DNA of 49,810 bases from DASWHF01 sp036393295 (GCA_036393295.1 DASWHF010000024.1:1-49810), one strand, 5' to 3'. Positions 23,963 through 34,378 are shown, numbered from the stretch's first letter. Made by a program: numbers and translations. Notes: generated by a model from the sequence alone, not told the origin.

Positions 23963-24006
23963 AGGCCCGCCCTCTCGGGGGCCCTGGAAACATGGCGACA
24001 GCCGGC

Positions 24007-24024
24007 CGGGGCGTTCGCGCCCCG
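24007..24024 (+). other. UUCG-capped hairpin between dsrC and dsrM
   Basis: CGGGGCG-TTCG-CGCCCCG is a perfect 7-bp stem with the very stable UUCG tetraloop. It lies 45 bp after the dsrC stop and 32 bp before dsrM. A second GC-rich stem-loop lies just upstream (about 23963-23985). There is no T-run, so it is more likely an RNA 3'-end protector than a terminator. Confidence 0.6.
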
Positions 24025-24055
24025 TCGGCGGGTTCCGACGACACGGGAGCATGAC

Positions 24056-24802
24056 ATGTCGGTGGTAACAGTGGTGTACACCGTGCTGTTCTACGCGGCG
24101 ACGCTGATCTTCGTCGGCGGCGTGGGCTACAAGATCTGGGTCTATGCCCGCACGCCGCAACCGCTGAAGATTCCCACCACGCCGGCGCCGGTCACGCGCA
24201 TCGGCGTCGTCGGGCGCATGCTCCGCGAGGTCACGGTCTTCGAGAGCCTGTTCAAGTCCAACAAGTGGATCTGGCTGTTCGGCTGGGTCTTCCATTTTGC
24301 GCTGCTCCTGGTAGTGCTGCGCCATCTCAGGTACTTCACCGAACCGGTGTGGACCTGGGTGGCGCTCATCCAGCCGTTCGGGCTGTACGCCGGCTTCGCG
24401 ATGCTCGCGGGCCTCGGTGGCCTGTGGGCGCGGCGCTTCCTGGTCGACCGGGTGCGCTACATCAGCAATCTGTCCGATCACCTGATCCTCGCCCTGCTGG
24501 TTGCGATCGCCGGCAGCGGGCTGGCGATGAAGTACCTGGCGCACACCGATATCGTGTCGCTCAAGGCGTTCTTCCTGGGGCTCATGCGTTTCGACTGGCA
24601 GCCCCTGCCGGCCGATCCGATGCTGCTGGTGCATCTGGCGCTGGTCGCGACCCTGATGATCATCTTCCCGCTGAGCAAGCTGCTGCACGCGCCCGGCGTG
24701 TTCTTCAGCCCGACGCGCAACCAGGTCGACAACCCGCGCGAGCATCGTCACGTCGCCGGCTGGTCGGCGCAGATCGACAACACCGGCGGCAGAACGGGGT
24801 AA
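24056..24802 (+). CDS. dsrM: Sulfite reduction-associated complex membrane protein DsrM
   Basis: The 248-aa NarI-like cytochrome b has about five or six TM helices and histidines suited to haem b ligation (His80, His90, and those in NLSDHLIL, LLVHLALV and KLLHAPG). It is the quinone-reactive membrane subunit of DsrMKJOP and partners DsrK. ATG 24056 follows GGGAGCATGAC; the ATG at 24051 is in another frame and stops at once. dsrK starts 7 bp after its stop. Confidence 0.95.
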   Translation: MSVVTVVYTVLFYAATLIFVGGVGYKIWVYARTPQPLKIPTTPAPVTRIGVVGRMLREVTVFESLFKSNKWIWLFGWVFHFALLLVVLRHLRYFTEPVWTWVALIQPFGLYAGFAMLAGLGGLWARRFLVDRVRYISNLSDHLILALLVAIAGSGLAMKYLAHTDIVSLKAFFLGLMRFDWQPLPADPMLLVHLALVATLMIIFPLSKLLHAPGVFFSPTRNQVDNPREHRHVAGWSAQIDNTGGRTG

Positions 24803-24809
24803 CGCACTC

Positions 24810-26318
<1,509 letters not shown>

Positions 26319-26356
26319 AATTCGCAGCAAGCATGGTTTAACAGGAGATCAGCAAA

Positions 26357-28360
26357 ATGTCAGCTCCCGCAGATAAGGCGAAAGACGGCAAGCCGGGCTT
26401 CACGTTCCGCAAGTACAAGGACGGCGACCAGGAGTGGCCGTCCTTCCAGTCGCGCATCTTCACCGCCGACGAGACCGACAAGTGCCCGACCTACGTGCAC
26501 AAGACCCCGCCCTGCCAGGCGAGCTGCCCCTCGGGCGAGGATATCCGCGGCTGGCTCAACATCGTGCGCGGCATCGAGAAGCCGCCCAAGGACGTGAAGT
26601 GGCAGGAGTACGCCTTCCGCCGCTCGACCGATGCCAATCCCTTCCCGTCCATGATGGGCCGGGTGTGCCCGGCGCCCTGCCAGACCGGCTGCAACCGCAA
26701 CGCGGTCGAGGACTATGTCGGCATCAACGCCGTCGAACAGTTCATCGGCGACTGGGCGCTCCAGAACAATCTGGCGTTCAAGCCGGCCGAGCAGAGCTCC
26801 GGCAAGAAGGTCGCCGTCATCGGCGGCGGCCCGGCCGGCCTGGCCGCGGCCTACCAGCTGCGCCGCAAGGGCCACGGCGTGACCATCTTCGAGAAATACG
26901 CCGAGCTCGGCGGCATGGCCAAGTACGGCGTGCCCGGCTACCGCCTGCCGCGCGACTCGCTGGACGGCGAGATCAACCGCATCGTCGCCATGGGCGTCGA
27001 GGTCAAGCTCAACACCCGCGTCGGCAAGGACGTCACGCTCGACGAGCTCAAGAAACAGTACGACGCGGTGCTGTTCGCGATCGGCTGCCAGTCCGGCCGC
27101 GCCCTGCCGGTCCCCGGCGCCGAGGCCAAGAACTGCATCACCGGCGTCGCGTTCCTGGAGGCCTTCAACCAGGGCCGCCTGCAGGCCGTGTCCGGCCGCG
27201 TGGTGGTGGTCGGCGGCGGCGACACCTCGATCGACGTGGCCTCGGTGGCGCGCCGCCTCGGCTACATCAAGGACATCGCCGAAAGCGAGCGTCCCGAGAA
27301 CATCGTGCTCGGCCACACCGCGCACGACGTCGCCAAGACCGCCGCCAAGCAGGGCGCCGAGGTCATGCTGATCTCGCGCCAGCCGGTCGAGAAGATGAAC
27401 GCCGCCAAGCACGAGATCGACGACGCCCAGCGCGAGGGCGTGGCGATCCAGGGCAGCCTGCAGCCGGTCGCCGTGGTGCTCGACGAGAACGGCCGCGCCA
27501 AGGCGTTGCGCGTGATCGAGCTCGATTATTCCAGCGGCAAGCCGGTCGAGAAGCCCGGCACCGAGAAGGACCTGGAGGCCGACCTGATCGTCTCGGCGAT
27601 CGGCCAGATGGGCAACTTCGAGGGCATGGACGGTTTCGACAACGGCAAGGGCCTGATCAACGCCGACAAGTTCTACCAGGTGCCCGGCAAGGAAGGCTTC
27701 TTCGTGTGCGGCGACATCATACGCCCGCACCTGCTGACCACCGTCATCGGCCAGGGCTCGGTGGCGGCCGACACCATCGACCGCTACCTGCGCCGAGCCG
27801 ATCTCGAGAAGCGTCCGAAGGTCGACGTGCACCACTTCAACCTGCTCGACAAGCTGCGCGAGGTCGGCCTCGAACCGCAGCCGTACAAGCCGGCCGGCGA
27901 CGACGAGATGCGCCCGATCGACCGCGGGGTGCGCGACACCTCGCTCGCCGGCAAGGCGGTCGGCGGCATCGCGATCCACAACTACGAGGACCGCGCGGCC
28001 TCCGAGATCACGCAGGCCGACGAGCTGTTCCTCGGCCACTTCCCGTACGCGGCGCGCATCCACCGCCTCGAAAAGGTGCCGAGCGCCGAGGAGGTGCTGG
28101 GCCACTTCCGGGAGCGCATGGAGGGCCTGAGCGAAGAGCAGACCGTGACCGAGGCCAAGCGCTGCATGAGCTGCGGCCTGTGCTTCGAGTGCGACAACTG
28201 CGTGATCTACTGCCCGCAGGTCGCGGTCAAGCGCACGCCCAAGGCCGAGTCGACCATGGGCCGTTACGTCTACACCGACTACGACCTGTGCATCGGCTGC
28301 CACATCTGCGCCGACGTCTGCCCGACGGGCTATATCAAGATGGGCATGGGTGATCATTAA
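26357..28360 (+). CDS. dsrL: NAD(P)H:acceptor oxidoreductase DsrL
   Basis: The 667-aa GltD-like flavoprotein has, in order, an N-terminal cysteine cluster (CPTYVHKTPPCQASCPSGED; CPAPCQTGCNR), an FAD site VIGGGPAGLAAAYQL, a NAD(P) site VVVGGGDTSIDVASVARR and two C-terminal ferredoxin motifs (CMSCGLCFECDNC; CIGCHICADVCPTGYI). In oxidisers it couples DsrAB electron release to NAD(P)+ and is essential for stored-sulfur oxidation. ATG 26357 follows AGGAGATC. It is a marker of the oxidative pathway. Confidence 0.97.
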   Translation: MSAPADKAKDGKPGFTFRKYKDGDQEWPSFQSRIFTADETDKCPTYVHKTPPCQASCPSGEDIRGWLNIVRGIEKPPKDVKWQEYAFRRSTDANPFPSMMGRVCPAPCQTGCNRNAVEDYVGINAVEQFIGDWALQNNLAFKPAEQSSGKKVAVIGGGPAGLAAAYQLRRKGHGVTIFEKYAELGGMAKYGVPGYRLPRDSLDGEINRIVAMGVEVKLNTRVGKDVTLDELKKQYDAVLFAIGCQSGRALPVPGAEAKNCITGVAFLEAFNQGRLQAVSGRVVVVGGGDTSIDVASVARRLGYIKDIAESERPENIVLGHTAHDVAKTAAKQGAEVMLISRQPVEKMNAAKHEIDDAQREGVAIQGSLQPVAVVLDENGRAKALRVIELDYSSGKPVEKPGTEKDLEADLIVSAIGQMGNFEGMDGFDNGKGLINADKFYQVPGKEGFFVCGDIIRPHLLTTVIGQGSVAADTIDRYLRRADLEKRPKVDVHHFNLLDKLREVGLEPQPYKPAGDDEMRPIDRGVRDTSLAGKAVGGIAIHNYEDRAASEITQADELFLGHFPYAARIHRLEKVPSAEEVLGHFRERMEGLSEEQTVTEAKRCMSCGLCFECDNCVIYCPQVAVKRTPKAESTMGRYVYTDYDLCIGCHICADVCPTGYIKMGMGDH

Positions 28361-28405
28361 ACCCGAGTGGCAAGTTGCAAGTTGAACCAACCTGGGGCCG
28401 GAACC

Positions 28406-28885
28406 TTGTCAGCGAAATCGACAGTGCGTAGTGGGACATGGGTGGGGCTGCTGGCCGCGGGGATGCTCGCGGTCGCGGGCCCGGCCGGGGCGAGTGACAA
28501 GGACGCGTCCGCAAAGGCCGGGCGCGTTCCGACGCCGGTCATCAAGGTCCACAAGGGCGATAAGTGCGTGGAGCCGACCGAGGTGATGCGCCGCGATCAC
28601 ATGAACATGATCCTGCATCAGCGCGACGAGACCATGCATCGCGGCATCCGCAGCTCCAAGCATAGCCTCAAGGAGTGCATCAACTGCCACGCCGACCCCG
28701 TGACCAACAGCGTGCTGGGCCCCGAGGGATTCTGCGAGGCCTGCCACACCTATGCGGCCGTCAGCATGGACTGCTTCAGCTGCCACACGCCGACCGCCGA
28801 GAGCAAGGCCGCGGCGCTGGGTGACGGCGATCGCCTGTTGAACATGATCCAGAACGGCCGCCGCGCGCCGGAGGTGCGTCCATGA
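28406..28885 (+). CDS. dsrJ: Triheme cytochrome c subunit DsrJ
   Basis: A signal peptide (TWVGLLAAGMLAVAGPAGA) is followed by three CxxCH haem sites (CINCH, CEACH, CFSCH). An extra cysteine in GDKCVEPTEVMRRDH probably gives the unusual His/Cys ligation known for DsrJ. It acts in the periplasm as part of DsrMKJOP. The start is unclear: TTG 28406 gives a clean signal peptide, GTG 28424 is shorter, and GTG 28367 lies within an AAGTGGCAAGTTGCAAG-type repeat. The stop overlaps dsrO (ATGA). Confidence 0.92.
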   Translation: MSAKSTVRSGTWVGLLAAGMLAVAGPAGASDKDASAKAGRVPTPVIKVHKGDKCVEPTEVMRRDHMNMILHQRDETMHRGIRSSKHSLKECINCHADPVTNSVLGPEGFCEACHTYAAVSMDCFSCHTPTAESKAAALGDGDRLLNMIQNGRRAPEVRP

Positions 28886-29613
28886 GCATGAACCGTCGCG
28901 ACTTCCTGGCCGCCGGCGGCGCCGCCGTCGCCGGCACCGCCCTGCTCCCGGGCCTCAAACTCATCGAGCTCGCCCAGGCGCGCTCGCCCGACGAGGCGGT
29001 GACTTCGCTGCACCGCTGGGGCCTGCTGATCGACGCCAGCCAATGCGCCACCGGCTGCGACGCCTGCGTCACCGCCTGCCACGAGGAGAACGGCGTCACC
29101 GACGAGGGCAATCCGGCGACCGACGCGCAGTGGATCCGCAAGGTCACGCTCAAGGACAAGCAGACCGGCTTCGTCCAGACGCTGCCGATGATGTGCCTGC
29201 ATTGCGAGCACCCGCCGTGCGTGGACGTCTGCCCGACCGGCGCCTCGTTCAAGCGCGCCGACGGCATCGTGCTGGTCGACAAGCACATCTGCATCGGCTG
29301 CCGCTATTGCATGATGGCCTGCCCGTACAAGGCGCGGTCCTTCATCCACGAGAACATCACCGATCAGAAGCACAACGCGCCGCGCGGCAAGGGCACGGTC
29401 GAGAGTTGCACGCTGTGCGTGCACAAGGTCGACCGCGGCGACGGCACCACCGCCTGCGCGGAGGCCTGCACGAAAGAAGGCCACCAGGCCATCCTGTTCG
29501 GCGACCTCAAGGACCCGAACAGCGAGATCTCCATGCGCCTGGCTGCCCAGCCGTCCAAGCAGATCCGCGCCGACCTGGGCCTCAACACCGGCGTGCGGTA
29601 TCAGAACATCTAG
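28882..29613 (+). CDS. dsrO: Periplasmic ferredoxin-like subunit DsrO
   Basis: The 243-aa protein has a Tat signal (MNRRDFLAAGGAAVAG...ELAQA) followed by NrfC-like [4Fe-4S] motifs (CATGCDACVTACHEEN; CLHCEHPPCVDVCPTGA; CIGCRYCMMACPYKA; CTLCVHKVDRGDGTTACAEAC). It transfers electrons between DsrJ and DsrP on the outer face of the membrane. ATG 28882 overlaps the dsrJ TGA. Confidence 0.96.
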   Translation: MSMNRRDFLAAGGAAVAGTALLPGLKLIELAQARSPDEAVTSLHRWGLLIDASQCATGCDACVTACHEENGVTDEGNPATDAQWIRKVTLKDKQTGFVQTLPMMCLHCEHPPCVDVCPTGASFKRADGIVLVDKHICIGCRYCMMACPYKARSFIHENITDQKHNAPRGKGTVESCTLCVHKVDRGDGTTACAEACTKEGHQAILFGDLKDPNSEISMRLAAQPSKQIRADLGLNTGVRYQNI

Positions 29614-29641
29614 TCAGCCTTGAGCGAGAGCGGACCGGGAC

Positions 29642-30886
29642 GTGAAAAACATACACTACAGTGAATTGGCGGGGCGCAGCATCGGCTATTGGTTGCTGCT
29701 GGCATTCCTGGGCGTCCTGGTCGCCGCCGGTCTCGGCGCGTCCTGGTACATGGAGCACAACGGCCACATCGTCACCGGCATGAACAACCAGATCGTCTGG
29801 GGCACACCGCACGTGTTCGCGGTGTTCCTGATCGTCGCCGCCTCCGGCGCGCTCAACGTCGCCTCCATCGCCTCGGTGTTCGGCCGCGCCCTGTACAAGC
29901 CGTTGTCGCGCCTGTCCGGCCTGCTCGCCATCGCCCTGCTCGCCGGCGGCCTCGCCGTCCTGGTGCTCGATCTCGGGCGACCGGACCGGCTGATCGTGGC
30001 CATGACCTATTACAACTTCAAATCGATCTTCGCCTGGAACATCATCCTCTACACCGGTTTCTTCGCGATCGTCGCCGTGTACCTGTGGATGATGTTCGAG
30101 CGGCGCATGAACGCCTATTCGAAGCCGGCCGGCATGGTCGCCTTCATCTGGCGCCTGACCCTGACCACCGGTACCGGCTCGATCTTCGGCTTCCTGGTAG
30201 CGCGCGAGGCCTACGACTCCGCGGTGCTGGCGCCGATGTTCATCATCATGTCGTTCTCCTTCGGGCTGGCGATCTTCCTCCTGGTGCTGATGGCGGCCTA
30301 CGGCTGGAGCGGCCGACCGCTCGGCGACGCGGTGCTGCGGCGCCTCAAGAACCTGCTCGGCGTGTTCGTCGCCGCCGTGCTGTACTTCGTGGTCGTCTAC
30401 CATCTGACCAATCTGTACATGACCGGCCGCCACGACGTCGAGCGCTTCATCCTGCTCGAGGGCGGCGTCTACACCCAGATGTTCTGGATCGACCAGATCC
30501 TGCTCGGCAGCGTCGTGCCGCTGTTCCTGCTGTTCCATCCGAAGCTCGGCAAGTCCCGCTGGATGATCGCCATCGCCTCGATCCTCGTGATCTTCGGCGG
30601 GCTGGCGCAGATGTACGTGCTGATCATCGGCGGCCAGGCCTATCCGCAGCTCATGTTCCCGGGCATGGAGGTGTCGAGCCTGTTCGGCGACGGGCAGGTC
30701 GCGAAATACGTGCCCAGCCCGCCGGAGGTGCTGCTCGGTATCGGCGGCTTCGGCATCGCGCTCGCCATGGTCGTGGCCGCGATCAAGGTCCTGCCGTTCC
30801 TGCCGACCAGCCTGGCCGATCAGGACGTGGATCCACATCAGGCGGCCAAGACCGACGCCCCGGCCAAAGCGGCGGCGACGGCCTGA
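29642..30886 (+). CDS. dsrP: NrfD-like membrane subunit DsrP
   Basis: The 414-aa NrfD/PsrC-type integral membrane protein has about ten TM helices (for example IGYWLLLAFLGVLVAAGLGA, LSGLLAIALLAGGLAVLVLD, GGFGIALAMVVAAI) and completes DsrMKJOP as a quinone-interacting subunit. The start is GTG 29642, 28 bp after dsrO. A paired palindromic repeat follows the stop and separates it from dsrN. Confidence 0.95.
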   Translation: MKNIHYSELAGRSIGYWLLLAFLGVLVAAGLGASWYMEHNGHIVTGMNNQIVWGTPHVFAVFLIVAASGALNVASIASVFGRALYKPLSRLSGLLAIALLAGGLAVLVLDLGRPDRLIVAMTYYNFKSIFAWNIILYTGFFAIVAVYLWMMFERRMNAYSKPAGMVAFIWRLTLTTGTGSIFGFLVAREAYDSAVLAPMFIIMSFSFGLAIFLLVLMAAYGWSGRPLGDAVLRRLKNLLGVFVAAVLYFVVVYHLTNLYMTGRHDVERFILLEGGVYTQMFWIDQILLGSVVPLFLLFHPKLGKSRWMIAIASILVIFGGLAQMYVLIIGGQAYPQLMFPGMEVSSLFGDGQVAKYVPSPPEVLLGIGGFGIALAMVVAAIKVLPFLPTSLADQDVDPHQAAKTDAPAKAAATA

Positions 30887-30935
30887 CGAGCCGCAGGAAA
30901 ATTCAACACAGCGACGCAGAAAAAGCATTCACGAC

Positions 30936-31035
30936 TGTAGGCGGGGCTTCCAGCCCCGCTCGCCGGCGCCGGACAGGCCGATCGCGCTCGCGGAATGGTG
31001 AAGCCGTACCGGCGGGGCTGGAAGCCCCGCCTACA
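30936..31035. repeat. Paired palindromic (REP-like) element, 24-bp perfect inverted arms
   Basis: The arms 30936-30959 and 31012-31035 are perfect reverse complements, and each contains its own hairpin GCGGGGCT-TCC-AGCCCCGC. It fills most of the 212-bp gap between dsrP and dsrN. The element at 41520-41590 is of the same type. Head-to-head arms resemble bacterial BIME/REP pairs. Confidence 0.85.
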
Positions 31036-31098
31036 ATGTGATTATTTCTGTGAGTCCCTGCGGTAAGCCATATTCTTTTCTCATAGTGGGGTGATGGC

Positions 31099-32580
31099 TT
31101 GAATCGATTGCTCATCTCCGCCGCGCACAAATCCTCCGGCAAGACCACCGTCACCCTCGGTCTGTGCGCCGCGCTGCGCGCGCGCGGCACGGTGGTGCAG
31201 CCGTTCAAGAAGGGCCCGGACTATATCGACCCGATGTGGCTGACGCTGGCCGCCGGCCGGTCCTGCCACAACCTGGATTTTTACCTGCAGGGCCACGACG
31301 AGATATTGCGCGGCTTCGCGCGTCACGCGCACGGCGCGGGGATAAGCCTAATCGAAGGCAACAAGGGTTTGTATGACGGCCTCGACCTGGACGGCAGCAA
31401 CAGCAACGCCGCCCTCGCCCGCCTGCTGCACGCGCCGGTGATCCTGGTCATCGACGCGCGCGGCATGACCCGCGGCATCGCGCCGCTGATCCTCGGCTAC
31501 CAGGCCTTCGATCCCGCCATCCGGATCGCCGGCGTGATCCTCAACCAGCTCGGCGGCTCGCGCCACGAGCGCAAGCTGCGGGCGGTCATCGAGCACTACA
31601 CCGACGTGCCGGTGCTCGGCGCCGTGCACCATGACGAGCGCCTGGCCATCGTCGAACGCCACCTGGGCCTGATGCCCAGCAACGAGGCCAGTCGCGCCAA
31701 CGCCAAGATCGACGCCATCGCCGGACTGATCGCGGGGCAGGTGGACCTGGACCGTGTGCTGGCGATCGCCGCGGCGGCCGGCGAGCTCGCCGGCACGGGA
31801 GCGGCGAAGGAGGATGCCCTCACCCCGAAGGATGCCCTCACCCCTTTCCCTCTCCCGAAGGGAGAGGGGGCGAAGGAAGCCCTCACCCCATCCCCTCTCC
31901 CGAGGGGAGAGGGGGGTTTAGTAAAAATTGGGATCGCGCGCGACGCGGCGTTTGCGTTTTATTATCCCGACGACCTCGAGGCGCTGCGCGCCCACGGCGC
32001 CGAGCTGGTGGCGTTCGACACGCTGCGCGACGCGCATCTGCCGCCGGTGGACGGACTGTTCATCGGCGGCGGCTTTCCCGAGGTGCACATCGAGGCGCTC
32101 GCCGCCAACGCCGGCCTGCGCGGCGAGATCCGCACGGCCATCGAGGCCGGCATGCCGGTCTACGCCGAGTGCGGCGGGCTGATGTATCTGTCGCGCAGCC
32201 TGCGCTGGGGCGAGCGGCACGGCGAAATGGTCGGCGCGATTCCCGCCGACACCGTCATGCACGACCGGCCGCAGGGCCGCGGCTACGTCCGGTTGCGCGA
32301 GACCGGCGCCGGCCCCTGGCCGGGTAACGCGCCCGACGAGATCCGCGCCCACGAATTCCACTATTCCAGCCTCGAGAATCTCGATCCCGGGCTGAGCTAC
32401 GCCTACGAGGTGCTGCGCGGCAGCGGCATCGACGGCCGGCGCGACGGCATCGTCTACAAGAACGTGCTCGCCTGCTACGCGCATCTGCGCGATCTCGAGC
32501 GCCACCCGTGGACCGCCCGGTTCGTGGATTTCGTCCGCCGCTGCCGATCGCGCGGACACCCGCAACGCGCAGCGCTGTGA
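31099..32580 (+). CDS. dsrN: Siro(heme)amide/cobyrinate a,c-diamide synthase-like protein DsrN
   Basis: The 493-aa protein has the CbiA layout. A P-loop amidoligase domain (ISAAHKSSGKTTVTLGL; FKKGPDYIDPMWL; LIEGNKGLYDGLD) is joined to a C-terminal type 1 glutamine amidotransferase-like domain (FIGGGFPEVH; VYAECGGLMYLSRS, nucleophile Cys). DsrN is proposed to amidate siroheme for DsrAB. A repeat element is inserted in frame between the domains (31813-31916), adding about 35 residues without breaking the frame. The start is TTG 31099. Confidence 0.93.
   Translation: MNRLLISAAHKSSGKTTVTLGLCAALRARGTVVQPFKKGPDYIDPMWLTLAAGRSCHNLDFYLQGHDEILRGFARHAHGAGISLIEGNKGLYDGLDLDGSNSNAALARLLHAPVILVIDARGMTRGIAPLILGYQAFDPAIRIAGVILNQLGGSRHERKLRAVIEHYTDVPVLGAVHHDERLAIVERHLGLMPSNEASRANAKIDAIAGLIAGQVDLDRVLAIAAAAGELAGTGAAKEDALTPKDALTPFPLPKGEGAKEALTPSPLPRGEGGLVKIGIARDAAFAFYYPDDLEALRAHGAELVAFDTLRDAHLPPVDGLFIGGGFPEVHIEALAANAGLRGEIRTAIEAGMPVYAECGGLMYLSRSLRWGERHGEMVGAIPADTVMHDRPQGRGYVRLRETGAGPWPGNAPDEIRAHEFHYSSLENLDPGLSYAYEVLRGSGIDGRRDGIVYKNVLACYAHLRDLERHPWTARFVDFVRRCRSRGHPQRAAL
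31813..31916 (+). repeat. CCCTCACCCC/CCTCTCCC hairpin repeat inserted in frame in dsrN
   Basis: The insert has three copies of GCCCTCACCCC and two hairpins (CCCTCTCCC-GAA-GGGAGAGGG, then a CCCCTCTCCC / GGGGAGAGGGG stem). It encodes ALTPFPLPKGEG- and ALTPSPLPRGEG-type peptides. Base composition is strikingly unlike the rest of dsrN. This type of element is usually intergenic in Proteobacteria. Confidence 0.88.
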
Positions 32581-32612
32581 CGGCGGCGCGCGCCCGATAA
32601 GGAGACCGCAGC

Positions 32613-32936
32613 ATGATCAAGATCACCCCGCAGGCCGCCGAGCAGATTCGCGCACAGGCGAGCCGCCAGCCGGACGGCGCGGACGTTTTCCTGCGCATCG
32701 CCGCCACGCTCGACGGGGACGGCGTCATCCAGTACGGCATGGGCTGGGACCAGGACGGCGGCAAAGACATCAAATTCGCTTCCGAGGGCGTCAACGTGGT
32801 GGTCGCGCCGGCCTGCGAGGCGCTGCTGATCGGCGCCACGCTGGACTACGTCGAGATCAACCCCGGCGAGTTCCAGTTCATCTTCGTCAATCCCAACGAT
32901 AAGCAGCACCGTCCGGCGGGGTCCGGCGGCGCCTGA
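32613..32936 (+). CDS. dsrR: IscA-like protein DsrR
   Basis: The 107-aa A-type carrier fold (KITPQAAEQIRAQA; VFLRIAATLDGDGVIQYGMGWDQ) lacks the three cysteines that bind iron-sulfur clusters in IscA. Only one cysteine (VVAPACEAL) remains, and the usual CGCG tail is replaced by VNPNDKQHRP. That is the known DsrR pattern, linked to post-transcriptional control of dsr expression. ATG 32613 follows AAGGAG. Confidence 0.93.
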   Translation: MIKITPQAAEQIRAQASRQPDGADVFLRIAATLDGDGVIQYGMGWDQDGGKDIKFASEGVNVVVAPACEALLIGATLDYVEINPGEFQFIFVNPNDKQHRPAGSGGA

Positions 32937-32944
32937 GCCGGCCA

Positions 32945-34378
32945 ATGGATTTCGACCTCGTCGTCATCGGCAGCGGCCCGGGCGGCTACAAGTCCGCGCT
33001 CACCGCCGCGCAGCTCGGCGCGCGCGTGGCGCTCGTCGAGAAAGGCCTGCCGGGCGGCTGCTGCCTGAACCAGGGCTGCGTCCCGAAAAAGACGCTGCTG
33101 CACCTGGCGAGCCTGATCGAGGACGTCAACCAACTGCAGGATCGCGGCCTGCACGGCCGTGTGCAGGGCGATTTCGCCGCCGCCCACGCCCACAAGGACG
33201 AGGTCGTCAGCGGCATGCGCGAGAACTTTCCCGTGCTGCTGAAACGTTTCGGCATCCAGGTGTTCGCCGGCAGCGCGCGCTTCGTCGATCGTCGCACCCT
33301 GACCGTCACGCCCGACGGCGGCGGCGCGGCGCAGACGCTCACGGCGGAACGCGCCATCATCGCGACCGGCGCGACCCCGCGGGCGCACCCGCAATGCCCG
33401 GCGGACGGCAGGCGCATCATCCATTCCTCGCACTTCATGCTCGATCTGCGCGAGCCTCCCGAGTCGGTGCTGTGCGTCGGCGGCGGCCCGATCGGCGTCG
33501 AGCTCGGCTTCCTGCTGCATCAGTTCGGCGCGCGGGTCACCGTTGTCGAGCAGTCCGACCGCCTGCTCGACAAGCCCAACATCCCCGAGCGCGCGAGCGG
33601 CGCGCTCGAGCGCAAGTTCGCCCGCCTGGGCATCACGGTCCGCAAGGGGATCACGGTCGCGTCGCGCGAGATCGGCGATGCCGGCGTCGACGTGACGTTC
33701 ACCGACGGCAGCCGCGAACGCTACGCCCTGGTGCTGGTCGCCATCGGTCGCCGGCCGGTCAGCGAGGACCTGGGCCTGGCCGAGATCGGCGTCAAGGTCA
33801 ACGCCGACGGTTTCGTCGAGACCAACGAGTTCCTCGAGACCAGCGTGCCCGGGATATACGCGGTCGGCGACGTGAAACCGGGGCCGATGACCGCGAACGC
33901 CGCGTTGCACGACGCCAAGATCGCCGCCGCCAACGCCGTCAAGGGCAACCAGCTGCCGTGCAATTATTATCGCGTGCCGATCGTGATCGATTCGGCGCTC
34001 GAGATCGCGGTGGTCGGTCTGTCCGAGGAGCAGGCCGAATCCGCCGGTTTCGAGGTCGACGTGGCGCGCGTCAATCTCGGCGCGTCCGCCAAGGCGCGCG
34101 CCCGTCACGACGTCGAGGGCTTTATCGAGGCGGTGCACGACGAGGAGACCGGCCAGCTGCTCGGCGGCTGCGTGGTCGGCACCGAGGCCGGCGAGCAGAT
34201 TCACATGCTTGCCGCCGCCTGCCAATCGGATCGTGGCTTGTGGTTCTTCATGGACATGAACTACAGCCATCCTTCCTGGACCGAGGAACTGGAGAACGCC
34301 ATCGGTCCGCTCACCTCCGCGCTCACCCAGTCCGGCCGCGAACTGTTCCTGCCGGGCATCTACGCCCTCAAAAAGTAA
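32945..34378 (+). CDS. Dihydrolipoamide dehydrogenase-like pyridine nucleotide-disulfide oxidoreductase
   Basis: The 477-aa protein has an FAD site VIGSGPGGYKSALTAAQLG, redox-active disulfide in CCLNQGCVPKK (a Cx4C with an extra preceding Cys), NAD site CVGGGPIGVELGFLLHQFG, FAD site GIYAVGDVKPG and an interface His-Glu motif NYSHPSWTEE. It begins 8 bp after dsrR, where dsrS lies in Allochromatium. No pyruvate dehydrogenase E1/E2 genes are nearby. It may serve a dithiol of the sulfur pathway; lipoyl-dehydrogenase activity is equally possible. Confidence 0.87.
   Translation: MDFDLVVIGSGPGGYKSALTAAQLGARVALVEKGLPGGCCLNQGCVPKKTLLHLASLIEDVNQLQDRGLHGRVQGDFAAAHAHKDEVVSGMRENFPVLLKRFGIQVFAGSARFVDRRTLTVTPDGGGAAQTLTAERAIIATGATPRAHPQCPADGRRIIHSSHFMLDLREPPESVLCVGGGPIGVELGFLLHQFGARVTVVEQSDRLLDKPNIPERASGALERKFARLGITVRKGITVASREIGDAGVDVTFTDGSRERYALVLVAIGRRPVSEDLGLAEIGVKVNADGFVETNEFLETSVPGIYAVGDVKPGPMTANAALHDAKIAAANAVKGNQLPCNYYRVPIVIDSALEIAVVGLSEEQAESAGFEVDVARVNLGASAKARARHDVEGFIEAVHDEETGQLLGGCVVGTEAGEQIHMLAAACQSDRGLWFFMDMNYSHPSWTEELENAIGPLTSALTQSGRELFLPGIYALKK

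Noticed and set aside
26360..28390. Very long open frame on the minus strand opposite dsrL (about 676 codons)
   Set aside because: The antisense frame is a GC-rich codon shadow: the product is His/Asp/Val/Ala-rich with no domain, while dsrL on the plus strand is unmistakable. Similar long shadows opposite dsrA (19634-21100), rarA (47798-49180) and the 169-1683 region were left out for the same reason.
28367..28405. Upstream GTG start of dsrJ
   Set aside because: It lies within an AAGTGGCAAGTTGCAAG-type repeat and would add residues before a normal signal peptide, so a downstream TTG or GTG is more credible. It remains possible.
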